From assembly GCF_020379485.1 (NCBI RefSeq), contig NW_026016996.1:18525-82524 (forward strand): a stretch of DNA of 64,000 nucleotides, read 5' to 3'. The notes beneath the pieces are model-generated. The model saw only the letters and a list, made by a program, of their open reading frames with translations, did not search any database and was not told the DNA's origin. The position numbers and the translations under genes are program-made. Source of the DNA: Brassica napus (taxonomy: Eukaryota > Streptophyta > Magnoliopsida > Brassicales > Brassicaceae). Of the stretch, positions 44,707 through 56,468 are shown piece by piece; position 1 is the stretch's first letter, and the number at the start of each line of letters is the position of its first letter.

Positions 44707-45101
44707 AACGGGATTAATATAGATAGAAATCAAAATACCAAAAACATAAAAGTCAAAGAATGAATCGAAAACGTAAGAGATAAATTCGGTGACTGAAGGA
44801 TTAGAAAAGGGATTAAGTTTTAGTTTGACCTATTGAAAGCTTTAAAGAATAACTAAAAGTTGATAAAAAGGGGTGGGATAACAAAAGAAAGACAAACATG
44901 GTGATAAGAGAAAAAACTTGGGATAAAACCTAAACCCGCGAATTCTAAGTTCGAATTTTACCATGAATTATTAACGTTTTGGGTAAACAAACATAGTCAT
45001 GTCTAGGCTTTATTAAAAAAAACCCTGGAAAAAAAAAACAAAAACAAAGACATCTAGATGTATATTAGGTAGGTCCTCAGAAGAGAAGAAGATCTTTCCA
45101 C
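44707..45101. other. Spacer downstream of the B3 gene
   Basis: AT-rich, no gene. Contains the 3' flank of the minus-strand B3 gene. Confidence 0.5.
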
Positions 45102-45500
45102 CTAGTTAGGATTTTTTTTATCTGCAGGAGGAGGATGAAGCATATAAATATCGAGACTGTTTTTATTGCTATTCCAGAAGAGTCCAATCTTTTGTCCTTC
45201 CTTCCAACCTCTCCTATTGACAAATTCTCTAATCCATCCACCGTTTAAAACATAGCTTCCTGTTGTGTTTACCATTCTCTTTAGAACAAGCACATGCTCA
45301 GTGTCTGAGTTGCGGTCGCACACTCTAATCATGACTCCTTCGCCTGCTTGGATTGCTATATTGTTTTCTTCAGACAGATGACTCAAGATGTGGTTCTCGG
45401 CGTCGCTTCTTTGCAGCATAAGTCGGCTTTGACTACCGACATCACTTGCAGATAGTGTCTTCACGAAGGTATACGGGGGCATGTTGAGATCGAAATCCAT
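45102..45500 (-). CDS. Small B3 DNA-binding domain protein
   Basis: Intronless frame of 132 residues, probably a nuclear transcription factor or repressor of the plant B3 superfamily (group with At1g78640-like small proteins). The N-terminus MDFDLNMPPYTF contains a DLN-x-P stretch of the EAR repressor type. The B3 fold follows: KTLSASDVGSQSRLMLQRSD, VMIRVCDRNSDTEHVL, SYVLNGGWIREFVNRRGWKE and GLFWNSNKNSLDIYML. The single domain fills the protein. A TATA-like TATATATA lies near 45650 on the minus-strand upstream side. Position after RPL13 agrees with the Arabidopsis order. DNA target unknown. Confidence 0.85.
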   Translation of the reverse strand: MDFDLNMPPYTFVKTLSASDVGSQSRLMLQRSDAENHILSHLSEENNIAIQAGEGVMIRVCDRNSDTEHVLVLKRMVNTTGSYVLNGGWIREFVNRRGWKEGQKIGLFWNSNKNSLDIYMLHPPPADKKNPN

Positions 45501-45799
45501 AAAAACGCTCGTTGGCTTCTCTTCTTTTTTTTCTTTGTTTGAGAAGAAAAGTGTGTGTTGAGAGTTGTTTATAAAGAGATATGTAAACCCTTAACTGATT
45601 TCTAACAGGAGTGTACGTCCACTTCCTATCATGAATTGGTTTTATATATATAGATTTACATGGCAAAATCCTTAACTATAAATTTATTTATATGACGGTT
45701 TGGCTTTTTAATGCATTTTTTTCCTTTTTTGAGCAGCGTTGCATTTTTTTTAAATGATAATTCTCGTTATAAAAAATCAAGTAATCTTTATTTGGATAA

Positions 45800-46412
45800 C
45801 TATGTGTTTTGTCCGCGATGCGGGCTTAAACATTTTCATAATTTTTGAAAAGTTTTTTGTACATGATATTCATTATACTAAAATAAATCTTAAAATAACT
45901 TAATATTATATAATTAAAAAAATTATTTGATTAATATTTAATTATATAATTTATGTTTTAACTTTTTACTAAAATACTTTTTCAGATAACAATACAATAT
46001 ATATATAGAAATTATATTTTTTAATTATATTTTTATATTTTGGATAATTCAATATTCTATTTTAATTATATAATTAAGAATTTATTTGATTAATATTTAG
46101 TTATATAATTCATGTTTTTAACTTTTTATATATAATTCATGTTTTTAACTTTTTACTAAAAGACTTTTTCAGATAACAATATAATATATACAAAAATTAT
46201 CTCTTTTTAAAATTATATTATCAGATTTTGGATAATTCTTACTATTATTAATTTTAATCAATTATCTAATCAAATAAATTAAAATTTCGTTTTTATTTTT
46301 TTAATTTAGTTGTACATTTTATTCATTAAGGGTACAAACGATATTAACCATTCTAACGATATTAACGTGGGAGCTCGATTCTAAAATTTTACTTCGCAAA
46401 TAATAGTATAGA
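45800..46412 (-). mobile_element. Short Helitron-like element
   Basis: Read on the minus strand it starts TCTATACTATTATTTGCGAA (46412 downward, preceded by A) and ends with the stem CCCGCATCGCGG followed by ACAAAACACATAG and T. The terminal ATAG deviates from CTRR. It is 613 bp, AT-rich, non-coding, with an internal partial duplication of ATATAATTCATGTTTTTAAC. Confidence 0.65.
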
Positions 46413-46697
46413 TAGATAGATAGATGAAATTATTATTATTATTGGAGAAATTAGGTGAAATCAATTAAAACTTAAGCATCTAATATTTATATCTATATGT
46501 TGAATCGTAAAGTCCAATCATACAGATACAGAAGAACTCACGTTGGTTATTTGTTTGTTTTTCATATGCTATTTTTCCTTTTTTGAACAACGTCGCAATT
46601 TTTCCCTTATATCTGTTTCACTAGTAACAAAAAAACAAGTATACTCATGCATGGCTTTTAGGCTTTTAGCAAAGAGTTAATAAACGAGAGTTCTAGG

Positions 46698-47495
46698 TAG
46701 GTGTGTCCAATCTGGATATAGGTTCGTTTCCGTTTGGTTTTTCAGTTTTTTGGTAATTCAGTTTATAAGAAATAGGTACCATGTTATAACCATATCAAAT
46801 TTGGTTTGGTTCGGTTTAGATATTGTCGGTTTTTGGTTTATTCAGTTTTATACCAAAAAATCGTAAATATATTTATCTTTTATAAGATTTTGTGAATTTT
46901 ACTTTATATGATAAGATATCAGCTTTATAACATGAAGATATTTCAGTTTTTAAATAGAATATGTTTTCTTTTTTTCTTTAACTATTTAAAATGATTAGTA
47001 AAAATATTAAGTTAATAATAATAATAGTTTTTATAGAATAATAATGAGAAAAATTAGTAATCCATAATATTATTAAATAACTAAATATTAGCACACATAT
47101 TGTCAACAAAAAGTAAAAAATTATTTTATGTTTAATTTCATAAAAATTTAAAATAAATTAATTTTAACAAAAAATAAAATATTAAATTACTGAAATCAAA
47201 ATTTTAAGTATGAAGATCATATCTATAAAATAAATTTTATGTATATATCGTTAATTATATTATATGATCTACATATAATTATGCTACTATATTTTAATTG
47301 ATTGGTTTATTCGGTTTGATAGGTTTATATACCAAACTATTTTCATATTCTGAGGTTTCTTAAAAACAATATCCATTTGGTATATTCCGTATTACCATAT
47401 TCTGAATATTCGGCATTACTAAATACAAACCACTTTTTCTATTTCGGTTTGGTACGGTTTTAATTGGTTTGGTTAAACCAGATTGAACAGCCCTA
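46698..47495. mobile_element. hAT-like element with perfect 8-bp TSD
   Basis: Ends TAGGTGTGTCCAATCTGG and, inverse, TAGGGCTGTTCAATCTGG. They are flanked by identical GTTCTAGG (46690-46697 and 47496-47503). 798 bp with CGGTTTGGT-type repeats in both halves; no transposase. Confidence 0.85.
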
Positions 47496-47774
47496 GTTCT
47501 AGGTTGAGAAGTTAATGTCTCTTACTATACAATCCTTTTCTGACTGAAAATAGTAACTGAGGTAGTCTGGGATGAGACAGACACAAACGCAAATAAGAAA
47601 GAAGAGAATGATCTAGTAGGAAGTTAAATGATGGCCAAAGCGTAAAGGCTATGTTACTTGAGATGACCTAGCCAATGTTGTAATAACTATCTAACAATCT
47701 TAAATGTCCATTCCTAATTGGTGAGGGCGGTTGCTCAGAAAGAATATTTATTTATCTATCTATTTATCTATATA

Positions 47775-48867
47775 TCTTATATATTAAAAGAGAAGTCACA
47801 ATTTTTTTCATATGTGAATTTTTAAATTGGACATTCTCCTAGATAATTACTTTAATGAAATTTTCTATTTGCATAGTAATTGTGGTTACATTTTAGTCTT
47901 TTCTTTTCCTAAATAACTAAGTAAATGTATGGTTAATGAGATCTTTTCCTGATTTCCTTCCTAAACATATGCTTCTTTTTTTTAACATGTGATATTTTTC
48001 TAATTTAATTTCAGCTATTTAATTAAAAAGGAACATTAGAAACCGTATTCTTTCATCTAGAGTTCAAGAGAGCTATAATACACATTATTCATATAGACAT
48101 GATTTTAATATCTTCATTTTTTATTTGAAATACAAATAAATATTTTTAAGAAAATTCTATCAAAATACTTTTAAAAAGAATTCAGAATCATTTAAAATTT
48201 TACTTAAAATAAGTACTTAGTTCAAATTTTTACATATAATAAACTTTAATTAGAAATTAAAATTTAATTTAGTTTTCATTTATTAGCAAAAAATTAAAAT
48301 TATATAAAATATTATTAAATATATTTTAATGGTAATGAAAATTTAAATGATTAATTTTCTAAAATACATTTTGCAAAGATTTTAAAAATTATTTTATTAG
48401 ATAGATCCATTTCTATTTCCAATTAAAAAATAAAAACTATTTTGCCCAAATTAGTGTATTTCAAGTAATTTCTCAAATAAGATCACTACTACAAAATTAT
48501 TTTGAAGTACAATATATTGTAGCTAATTTTTCTTAAAAAATATTGTTTTTACCAGTATCTCAAAAAACAGTTATTGAAGTTAAATTAAATTGGATCTACA
48601 TAAAAAAAAGCATTTTTCATAAAAAATATATTATGTATAATAGTATTGCACCATAATAATATAAAATAGTATTGTTACATAATAATTTTTACATAAATAA
48701 AAAATTTACAAAATTTATAGTAATAATATATAAGTCACATAAACATAGGTATTATAGAAATATAACACTAAATTACACCAAGTTTTTGATAAATTTGTTA
48801 TATAAATTTAAAATATTTTAGCTTAGAAAGGAAAAAAACCCGCACGGATGTGCGGGTCAAGATCTTG
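47775..48867 (+). mobile_element. Non-autonomous Helitron
   Basis: Starts TCTTATATATTAAAAGAGAA after an A and ends with the stem CCCGCAC-GGAT-GTGCGGG (48839-48856), then TCAAGATCTTG before T. The final CTTG is a one-base departure from CTAG. It shares its 5' end with the autonomous-type element at 9562 and with the decayed copy at 58701-59345. Confidence 0.8.
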
Positions 48868-49920
48868 TATTCTATTAAAACTGAAGTACAAAACAATACT
48901 TTTCTATTTTTAATTGATTTATTATATATTTTTATTCCATTTTTAATTAATTCTAACCACTTCATTTATTATATTTTCTAAATAAATCGACATTGTTTAT
49001 TACAGAAGTTCAAAATAGATATCTTTTTTTTATTGATAATCGTTTGTATCCGGCGACTGAGGTCAACCAACTAATCCCACAAGTCCCGCAACAGCTACAT
49101 ATTCTTACCATTTAAGACAGCTCGGATGGCCAATGGGAATCAAACTGTGTGTACTCTTACATTTCTTTTCTCACTCTTTTAACTACTTCATTAATTATCT
49201 TTATTATAATATTTCAACAGCATTTGTTTTACATATTAACAATAATAATTTGACATATTTGAATGAAATTGCTTTATTTGTGACAAGAATTCAAAATGGT
49301 TGACAAAGAGTTCTTTTTATTTGCTTACATAATCAATTAGGTATGGACATTCGAGTAACATGTTCAACTACGAGTTTTCTTTTGAGTATCGGGTTTTTTG
49401 GGTTTTGAAATTAGTCTTCATTCGGGTTTTATGGGTTTAGAGTCGGGTCTTCCCAAGTCCGGATGGATTTGGTTTTGATGTATAGAAACCTAAAAATATC
49501 CAAAAACTAATGTATTTGAAACATGTTAGGATATTTGTACCAAAAGTAACCATATTAATTTAAAAATATCAAATAACCAAAAGTAACTATATTACCCGAT
49601 TTGCTACCGAGTATCGTCATAATATCAGCCAATTTCATTCTTTTACCTAGTTCAGGAAGAATTTGCAAATTAATAAAACCCGGCGGTCAGATTTTCCATC
49701 TCTAAGGAATACCACTTTGATCTCCTTCGGATTCGATTCTGATGTATAGGAACCTAAAAATATTTAAATTATACAATTAATTATATGATGACACATATAA
49801 AATATATAGTATTAATCATGAAAACAAAATACCAATTATATAAAAAAAAGTTAAAGTTATAACACCCACACGAGAATGCGAATCAATCTCTAGTTTATTT
49901 TAAAAGTCATACAAAGGAAA
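48868..49920. other. Spacer with an older Helitron 3' end
   Basis: No gene. CCCACACGAGAATGCG then AATCAATCTCTAG at about 49866-49894 is a decayed Helitron 3' terminus; the same sequence and its flank recur at 58373-58420. GGGTTTTGGGTTTTG-type text at 49390-49450 is a degenerate repeat. Confidence 0.5.
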
Positions 49921-50339
49921 TCTATACTATATTAAAAGGGTTATATGAGGAGTAGGGAGGCTATCCACGTCAGACTAAAAATTCTACCAATCAAATGCTT
50001 CTAATTTACCACGTCACTTACTCAACACAAAAACTGTCGATATGTTTCGTCTTCTCCACTTCTCCATTTTCTTTGAGCGTTGCCGATTCTTTCACCTCTC
50101 TTTCTTTTCCTCTTATTTAATAAAACCTTTCACCAGTGAATCCAGAACAACTCGATTTACACAAATGAGGTTTATCTGATGAGTCTGGTTACCTGGTGTT
50201 CCCGATCACGACGCCATCGATAACCGGACGTAACCGGAGGACGAGGAGGGTTGGAGATTAATAGCAGAAACGAAATCGAAGATGAGGATGAACACGATGA
50301 GGAGGAAGAGGAGGAGGAAGAAGATCGAGGGGAGGTGTT

Positions 50340-50690
50340 CCCGATCACGACGCGATCGAGAACCGGATTCTCGATTGGGCCGAGATTCTAATGGCAATCA
50401 AGGATAATTCAGGAAACGCGGCTGATTACGTCGACAACGGAGCTGGTTAGGAGGCGCTGCTCCAGAATTTAGCGGAAGGAGACGGTGGCGAAGGTGGTGG
50501 GAGGAGAAGAGCACCGCTGGCTGCTAAATCGACGATTGAGGCGTTGGAGACTTTCGAGGTTTGTTCTGATGAAGATGATGAAGGTTGTTGTTTTCGCTGT
50601 GTGTAAACATGGGATGGTGATTGGTGAAACCGTTAAGAAGTTACCCTGTGGGCATTGTTACCATGGTAATTGTATGTTAAATATCTAATT
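50340..50690 (+). pseudogene. RING-H2 E3 ubiquitin ligase fragment captured by a Helitron
   Basis: The frame gives IENRILDWAEILMAIKDNSG, a stop, EALLQNLAEGDGG, LAAKSTIEALETFEV, and after a shift VVVFAVCKHGMVIGETVKKL and PCGHCYHGNC. This is the pre-RING and first half of a plant RING-H2 ligase. The first zinc-binding Cys of the expected C-x2-C is Phe here (FAVC), and the sequence ends before the last Cys pair, so it cannot fold as a RING. Upstream (50206-50340) a repeated GTGTTCCCGATCACGACG and a Glu-rich reading probably come from the same source gene. Confidence 0.75.
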
Positions 50691-52140
50691 GATGTTCTCT
50701 CCTCTGAACTCTCTGATGGTTTCATGGTAAAACTATTTGATTCAAATTAAGCACTAAGATTAGAGCGTTTTGTTTTGTCTCTGAACATGAAAATAAAAAT
50801 CTGATTTGTTAGCAGAAAGCCGTGATTTTGTGCACTTATGATTCAGCAGAGAGAGTCGGAAGGCTTGCTAACAAGGTTTAATGGGGAAAGTCAAACCTAA
50901 AAAAATGAAGGTTTTCGTAGGGGTCTCTTGCACAACTTCTCTGAACCATTTGGTTGTTGTGAGGAAACTTATTGTTCTCTCCTTAAAAATATTGCTTCCT
51001 CAGTGCGTTTTCCTCTTCCAAAGGTTTTTGTTTTTGTTATCATACATTTTCACTTTTAATATTGTTATCATTTTTGAGTTTGAGCAGGCTCAAGTATGAT
51101 AATATGAAACTGAGGAGACTTCATGATAAAATCCACCAAAAAGAGAAAAGAGGAACATAGCAGACGTGTAAAAAAAAAGACATTTGATAAAAGATAAAAA
51201 TGCTTCCCTTAATTCATCACCTCAAGGATCAGACTGTTGCAAAATATATCAGGATCGCATTGCACTGTTTATCATCTTTTATTGTTCCTGCTCATGTCTT
51301 TTTTCTTTACAGGAAGATATTGCCCTTGGAGAATTGTATACTTTTAGTAAACTCTAAGTATGCTTTAAGATTTTCAGGTCTTTTAGTCTGCAAAAGATAG
51401 GATCCCTACGTTTAACCTTTTATTAACAATCTTATGTTAAAACCCTTGATTTTTGTGGCAGCTTTCAGTATGTTTCTGGAAGTAAGCACAATTCTTCATC
51501 ACTCTGATGTATTTTGGGTCCGTTGTTCCACGTCTCTAGACTTATGTTACATAAGAAAAGACCTAAAACTCAATCTTCACTGGTGGTTCTGATGAGATGA
51601 TGTTAACTCAAATATTGTAAGTTAGCAGTGTAACTGTACGCACGGACGTTGCTTGAAACTGCAAGTCTTCCCATTCATCTTTACGGTTACTCAAGCTATT
51701 GCATGTTCATATTTTCTCTTTACCTGCTGTCGTTCCTATAGTTTCTGGTTCGACTTTACTTTGAACCTCTGTAAACTTACACTCTCATGTATCTTTTCAG
51801 TTACGGTGAAAGTTTTGTGTTCGGAACATATTGTGATGGTTGTAACTGTGTCAATCGTTCAAACAACGTTGACAATGAACCTGAAAGATTGAGATATTGA
51901 AGCAACTCTGTAATGGAATCTAAATGCGTTCAGGTCGAAAATTGCTAGCAGTCCGTCCACATGGGGTTAAAGATAAAAGAGTACGTGGTTTGAGGATTAG
52001 CAGTGCTACTGATTTAAAAAAAAAAAGCATTTACATTTTCAATATTGTTGGAAGACTTCTGTGAACTTATGTTAGATTGCTGGGGAGTTCTTTTAGCTTC
52101 TAAGGTACAATGAGAGATTTTTCTTTTGTAGGAGGATATT
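50691..52140 (+). other. Helitron interior, unassigned, possibly captured introns/exons
   Basis: Composition is less AT-extreme than the Helitron ends and resembles plant intron/exon DNA, but I recognise no protein. Short frames at 50881-51099 (MGKVKPKKMKVFVGVSCTTS) and 51653-51892 are not supported. Confidence 0.35.
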
Positions 52141-52144
52141 GGTG

Positions 52145-52400
52145 AAGTTGTGTTGTCACTGTAAGAAATCAGGATGTTTTAAGAAGTATTGTGAGTACTT
52201 TCAAGCAAACATTTTTTGTTCTGGGAACTGCTAATGCTTGGACTGCAAAAACTTTGAAGGAAGTGAGCAGAGAAAAGCTCTGTTTCATGGTGAAAATGCC
52301 AACAATGTGGCTTACCTCCACCAATGAAACCATTACTGGAGCTGTCGGCCCACTGGCTTTGCTCCTTTGACACCCAAGTGAAAGTTTATAGCGACTCCAA
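52145..52400 (+). pseudogene. TSO1/tesmin-like CXC-domain fragment captured by a Helitron
   Basis: This reads [29 protein letters not shown], stop, [20 protein letters not shown] and NNVAYLHQ. It is the second Cys-rich CXC repeat of plant TCX/TSO1-like DNA-binding proteins (cell-cycle repressors, MuvB/DREAM-type partners). A stop replaces the residue between the Cys pair and a second stop follows. Just after, ITGAVGP and GFAP-like words in shifted frames continue the homology to about 52370. Only this segment is present. Confidence 0.75.
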
Positions 52401-53637
52401 GAATCTAATCACGAAAAGCTACTTTACCTGATTTTGAGGTTCAACTTTATCAGCATTTAAGTCGGCTTTCTGCTCAGTAATCTTCTTCTTCTTCTTCCTC
52501 TAGATTGATTTGACTGGTTCATTAGTCTTTTCTTATCTCTTGATTTATAAATTGGATTATACGATAAAGAGGTTTACTTTCAGGTGCAGTGTATCTTCTG
52601 GAACATGGCAAATAAGCATGGAATGTTGTTTCATCCTCCCGAATCTTCAGTCAGAATTTTATTCTGTTCTTCAATCCCTAAGGTCTCATCCTGATAAAGT
52701 TGTGAATGTAATTGCTCGACCAGATGGGACCTCGAAACATTTCTCTATTCCCTACATAATTTCCTGTTAAAATAGTAACGATTCTATCAGTAATATGCAT
52801 TTGGCTTATTTTTGGTTTATAATTTCATGGATATGTTTTGCTCATTGCTGATGTCCAAAAAGAGGAAGCTTATGCTATTGTCTCTCACAATATTGGTCAA
52901 CTTCTTTTTCTGTTAGAGACACAAATGATTGTACAAGAGAAACAGAGAAAATATCATGCTAGGAGAGCTTTATGGCTACTCTGAACTACATCCACAGTAC
53001 GGCCTAAGTCAGCCTCAGAAGTTATACTGACGGGTTCTTTTGATGGTTGATCAACCCAGGACAGTTCAACAAAAAAAAATGTTTCACATCTACTCGTGTT
53101 TTATAATTTAACAAACAGAGTAAAATGAAGAAAGCACAAAACGGAGTCTTCAGATGCTTTGGTTGTGAGCCAACAGAGAAGATAGTGTACCATTATGCAA
53201 GTTGAATCAACAAGCTCAACCTGTGAAAGTTTATATATAACGAGATTATCTTTTCTGTTTGAACAAAAGAAGATTAGTATTTTTTTGTTCAAATGATTAT
53301 CTTTTCTTAAATGTGTAATTATGGTGGACACACTGATTTCTATGTCTTTGCTATAAAGTTATATTTTGATCTATTCCATGCATACCATTTGGTTCAGATT
53401 GGAGAGCCCTTGGAAACTTAAAAAATAAGAAAATCGATGGCACTAGAAATTTTGAAAAATGATTAAAAACAATAAATAACACAACTTGGTTAAATATGTA
53501 TATGGTTTTTGACATAAGTTCATAATGAATGTTTACTTCTAAAATGATTACGTAGTTTGGTTGTTAAAAGCGATGGTCCGCGGCTAGCATTGTTTGGAAA
53601 ACCAAACCTACCGGTTGAAATGTGACTCACTCTTCTA

Positions 53638-55445
53638 ACCGGAATTAGACTGTGCTAAAAATCGGCAAATTCGCTTAAAACTTGGTCACACTCACTAAAC
53701 TAATGATGCAGATCGATATTAAATTCGTTGCTTTAAAAAAAATCAAGTTAAAAATAATTGTACGTTTTAACAAGATTGCATTAAAAAATCTATATTAGCT
53801 TTTAATATCTATCTAAATAAATTAGTTTTCAATATATTTTATATTATTTAGAACTTTTCATTTTATTTTCATATCATTTTTAGATTCTAACAAAAATATA
53901 AAGTTATACAAAAAAATAATTTTATAATTATACATATATATATAGTTACTTAAATTTAAATTATATTAAATTTTAAAATCCGACAGAACCGGTCAGACCA
54001 TTGACCCAACTAAAATACTGAACCAATATCCGATCCGGTTCCCAAAATATTGGTGGCAAGGATAAAATTAATATCGTCCACTTTATGAATAATTAAAATA
54101 AAAAAATTTATTGATAACAACAAAATATAACCAATCTTAAATTTATATTAATATGTTAAATTTATATAAAGTCAATTCATATGTATACTTAGTTTTGTTA
54201 GTTAGATATACCCTAAATGTTTTTCAGATTATGATAGTGATTATTTTCTTCCAACATTTTGAAAATGGAAAATATAAAACAATAACTGAAAAAAATTACA
54301 CTAATTATTATGTAAATTATTTATACCAAAATAAAATGAACGTTTTGATAAAAAAAATATAATTACATTATTTTATAAAACGTTTGTGCATTATTAATAG
54401 TATTTATCAAACAACCACTTGGTTAACTACAATGATTTTATCATTCATTATTTTTTTCTATTTAGTCTAACATTCTATTTCTTTTGTTTTCAACTATAAG
54501 TTTTGTTAAACAATACAAATATATGTAAAAAATGATTGGAAACTTTTTTTTAGCCGGATTTAAACTGTGCTAAAAACCGGCAAATTCGCTTAAAACTTGG
54601 TCACACTCACTAAACCAATGATGCAGATCGATATTAAATTCGTTGCTTTAAAAAAATTCAATTTAAAAATAATTGTATGTTTTAACAAGATTACATTAAT
54701 AAAAAAAATCTATATTAGCTTTTAATATCTATCTAAATAAATTAGTTTTCAATATATTTTATATTATTTAGAACGTTTCATTTTATTTTCATATCATTTT
54801 TAGATTCTAACAAAAATATAAGTTCTAAAAATAATAATTTTATAATTATAAATATATATAGTTACTTAAACTTAAATTATATTAAATTTTAAAATCCGGC
54901 AGAACCGGTCCGACTATTGACTCAATTAAAATACCGAGCCAATATCCGATCCAGTTTCCAAAATATTGATGGGATAAAATTAATATCGTCCACTTTATAA
55001 ATAATTTAAAAAAATCTTTATTGATAACAACAAAATATATACAATCTTAAATTTATATTAATATGTTAAATTTACATAAAATTCAATTCATATGTATAGT
55101 TAGTTTTGTTAGTTAGATATACCCTAAATGTTTTTCAGATTATGATAGTGATTATTTTCTTCCAACATTTTGAGAATGGAAAATATAAAACAACAACTGA
55201 AAATAATACAATTATTTATACCAAAATAAAATGATTTTTTTTGTTAAAAAAATTATAAAAACATTATTTTGTAAAACTTTTGTTCATTACTAATAGTACT
55301 TATCAAACAACCACTTGGTTAACTACAATGATTCTATCAATCACTATTTTTTCTATTTACTCTAACATTCTTTTTTTTTCAACTATAAGTTTTGTTAAAC
55401 AATAAAAATATATGTAAAAAAATGATCGGAAACTTTGTTTTAGCC
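53638..55445. repeat. 914-bp tandem duplication at the Helitron 3' side
   Basis: CCGGNNTTANACTGTGCTAA, GGCAAATTCGCTTAAAAC and TCACACTCACTAAAC recur with a period of 914 bp (copies about 53638-54551 and 54552-55445) at roughly 90 percent identity. Only the distal copy is followed by the terminal hairpin. Confidence 0.9.
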
Positions 55446-55478
55446 ATTATCCGCGCGTAGCGCGGAAAAAAAATCTAG

Positions 55479-56360
55479 TAGTACTAATAATAACTAGCCA
55501 GAGTTCTAAATTTTTAATAAAGTCAAAAACATAGCTCTATTTTCATCTTGCGAAACAATAGACCCTTACTTTTTGACCGGATTCAAATTCAACCGATAGA
55601 TTTACCCCTTACACCAAACCTACCTCTTACCATCATCATACTATCATTATTTGGTTACGCCTAATTTGACTTACTATAACAACTATATTAGAGTTTGATC
55701 CGTACATCCGTACAGCTGTATTTGTTATTTTATAAATGTATAATTTTGATAAATGTTTTAAATATATATGATTTATATTTTAGTGTTATACTAGATTTTG
55801 ACCCGCATGTCCATGCAGATATTTTCTTTAACTTTTATATCGTCCACAACCATACTCTGTATCCAGCTGCTACGGTATTCAGGATAATAGATCGAGAAGT
55901 GAGGAACATAATTCTAAGAAGACGAGGCAGGAGGAAGTTTACTTCTCTCTTGTCAATTTGGCTAGCCTAAGTATGTATAGCGTTTACCTATTTAACTTGT
56001 TTTCACTTTAATGCTTCCTTGTTTTATTCTTTTTGCTTGGAAGTATTGACTGTAGGATTGCAACTCTTGCAAACTCCTTTTTTTCATTTCTAATGATATT
56101 AACATTTTAGAAGAAAAAAAATTAGCACTGATGGTTTATTATGAACATATATTTTCATTTGTTACTAGTTAGATATTATATATGACTCTTTGCAAAATTT
56201 GATAATATTTTCCTATTATGTAGTTTTCTTGTAAGGAACATGTCTCGCATAGAGTACCAAAGTAACATGTTTCGCATTGATACAAAAAGCTTACAGTCAA
56301 AACTTCAAAATACACTACCTAAAACGTCAGCCTCTTACAAATATTACTCCAGCCTCCATC
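55479..56360. other. Flank of the Helitron; minus-strand Helitron 3' end; LTP promoter
   Basis: 55479-55690 is paralogous to 58505-58690. At 55791, ACTAGATTTTGACCCGCATG is the inverse of a Helitron 3' end (GGGTCAAAATCTAG) of an element extending to the right on the minus strand; its 5' end was not found. The rest upstream of the lipid-transfer gene shows no other gene. Confidence 0.5.
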
Positions 56361-56368
56361 TATATAAG
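56361..56368 (+). promoter_or_regulatory. TATA box of the nsLTP gene
   Basis: TATATAAG about 100 bp upstream of the ATG at 56469, at a normal distance for a short plant leader. Confidence 0.6.
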
Positions 56369-56468
56369 TAGCTTAACTATCAAGACTTCAAAAACAACAT
56401 CTCACACATTCTTAAAACAAATAATAATAACTAGAATTTGGTTGAAAAGGTCGCTATGCTTCCAAAAC

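Larger units (their letters stand above)
49921..55478 (+). mobile_element. Gene-fragment-carrying Helitron, 5.56 kb
   Basis: The 5' end TCTATACTATATTAAAAGGG is preceded by A (49920). The 3' stem CCGCGCGTAGCGCGG (55451-55465) is followed by AAAAAAAATCTAG and T (55479). A related uninterrupted sequence at 58492-58530 reads CAAAGGAAA directly followed by TAGTCCTAATAACTAG, matching the left flank CAAAGGAAA and the right flank TAGTACTAATAATAACTAG, which supports both ends. No Rep or helicase. Host gene scraps inside: RING-finger (50.2-50.7 kb) and CXC/TSO1-like (52.1-52.4 kb), both in the element's orientation. The 3' third is a 914-bp tandem duplication. Confidence 0.88.

Noticed and set aside
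49021..49140. Possible tRNA or short gene in a locally GC-richer stretch
   Set aside because: No cloverleaf, no A/B boxes and no frame; it reads as ordinary repeat DNA.
56277..56468. N-terminal extension of the lipid-transfer protein
   Set aside because: The in-frame upstream stretch overlaps the TATA box and would bury the signal peptide; the ATG at 56469 gives the normal family start.
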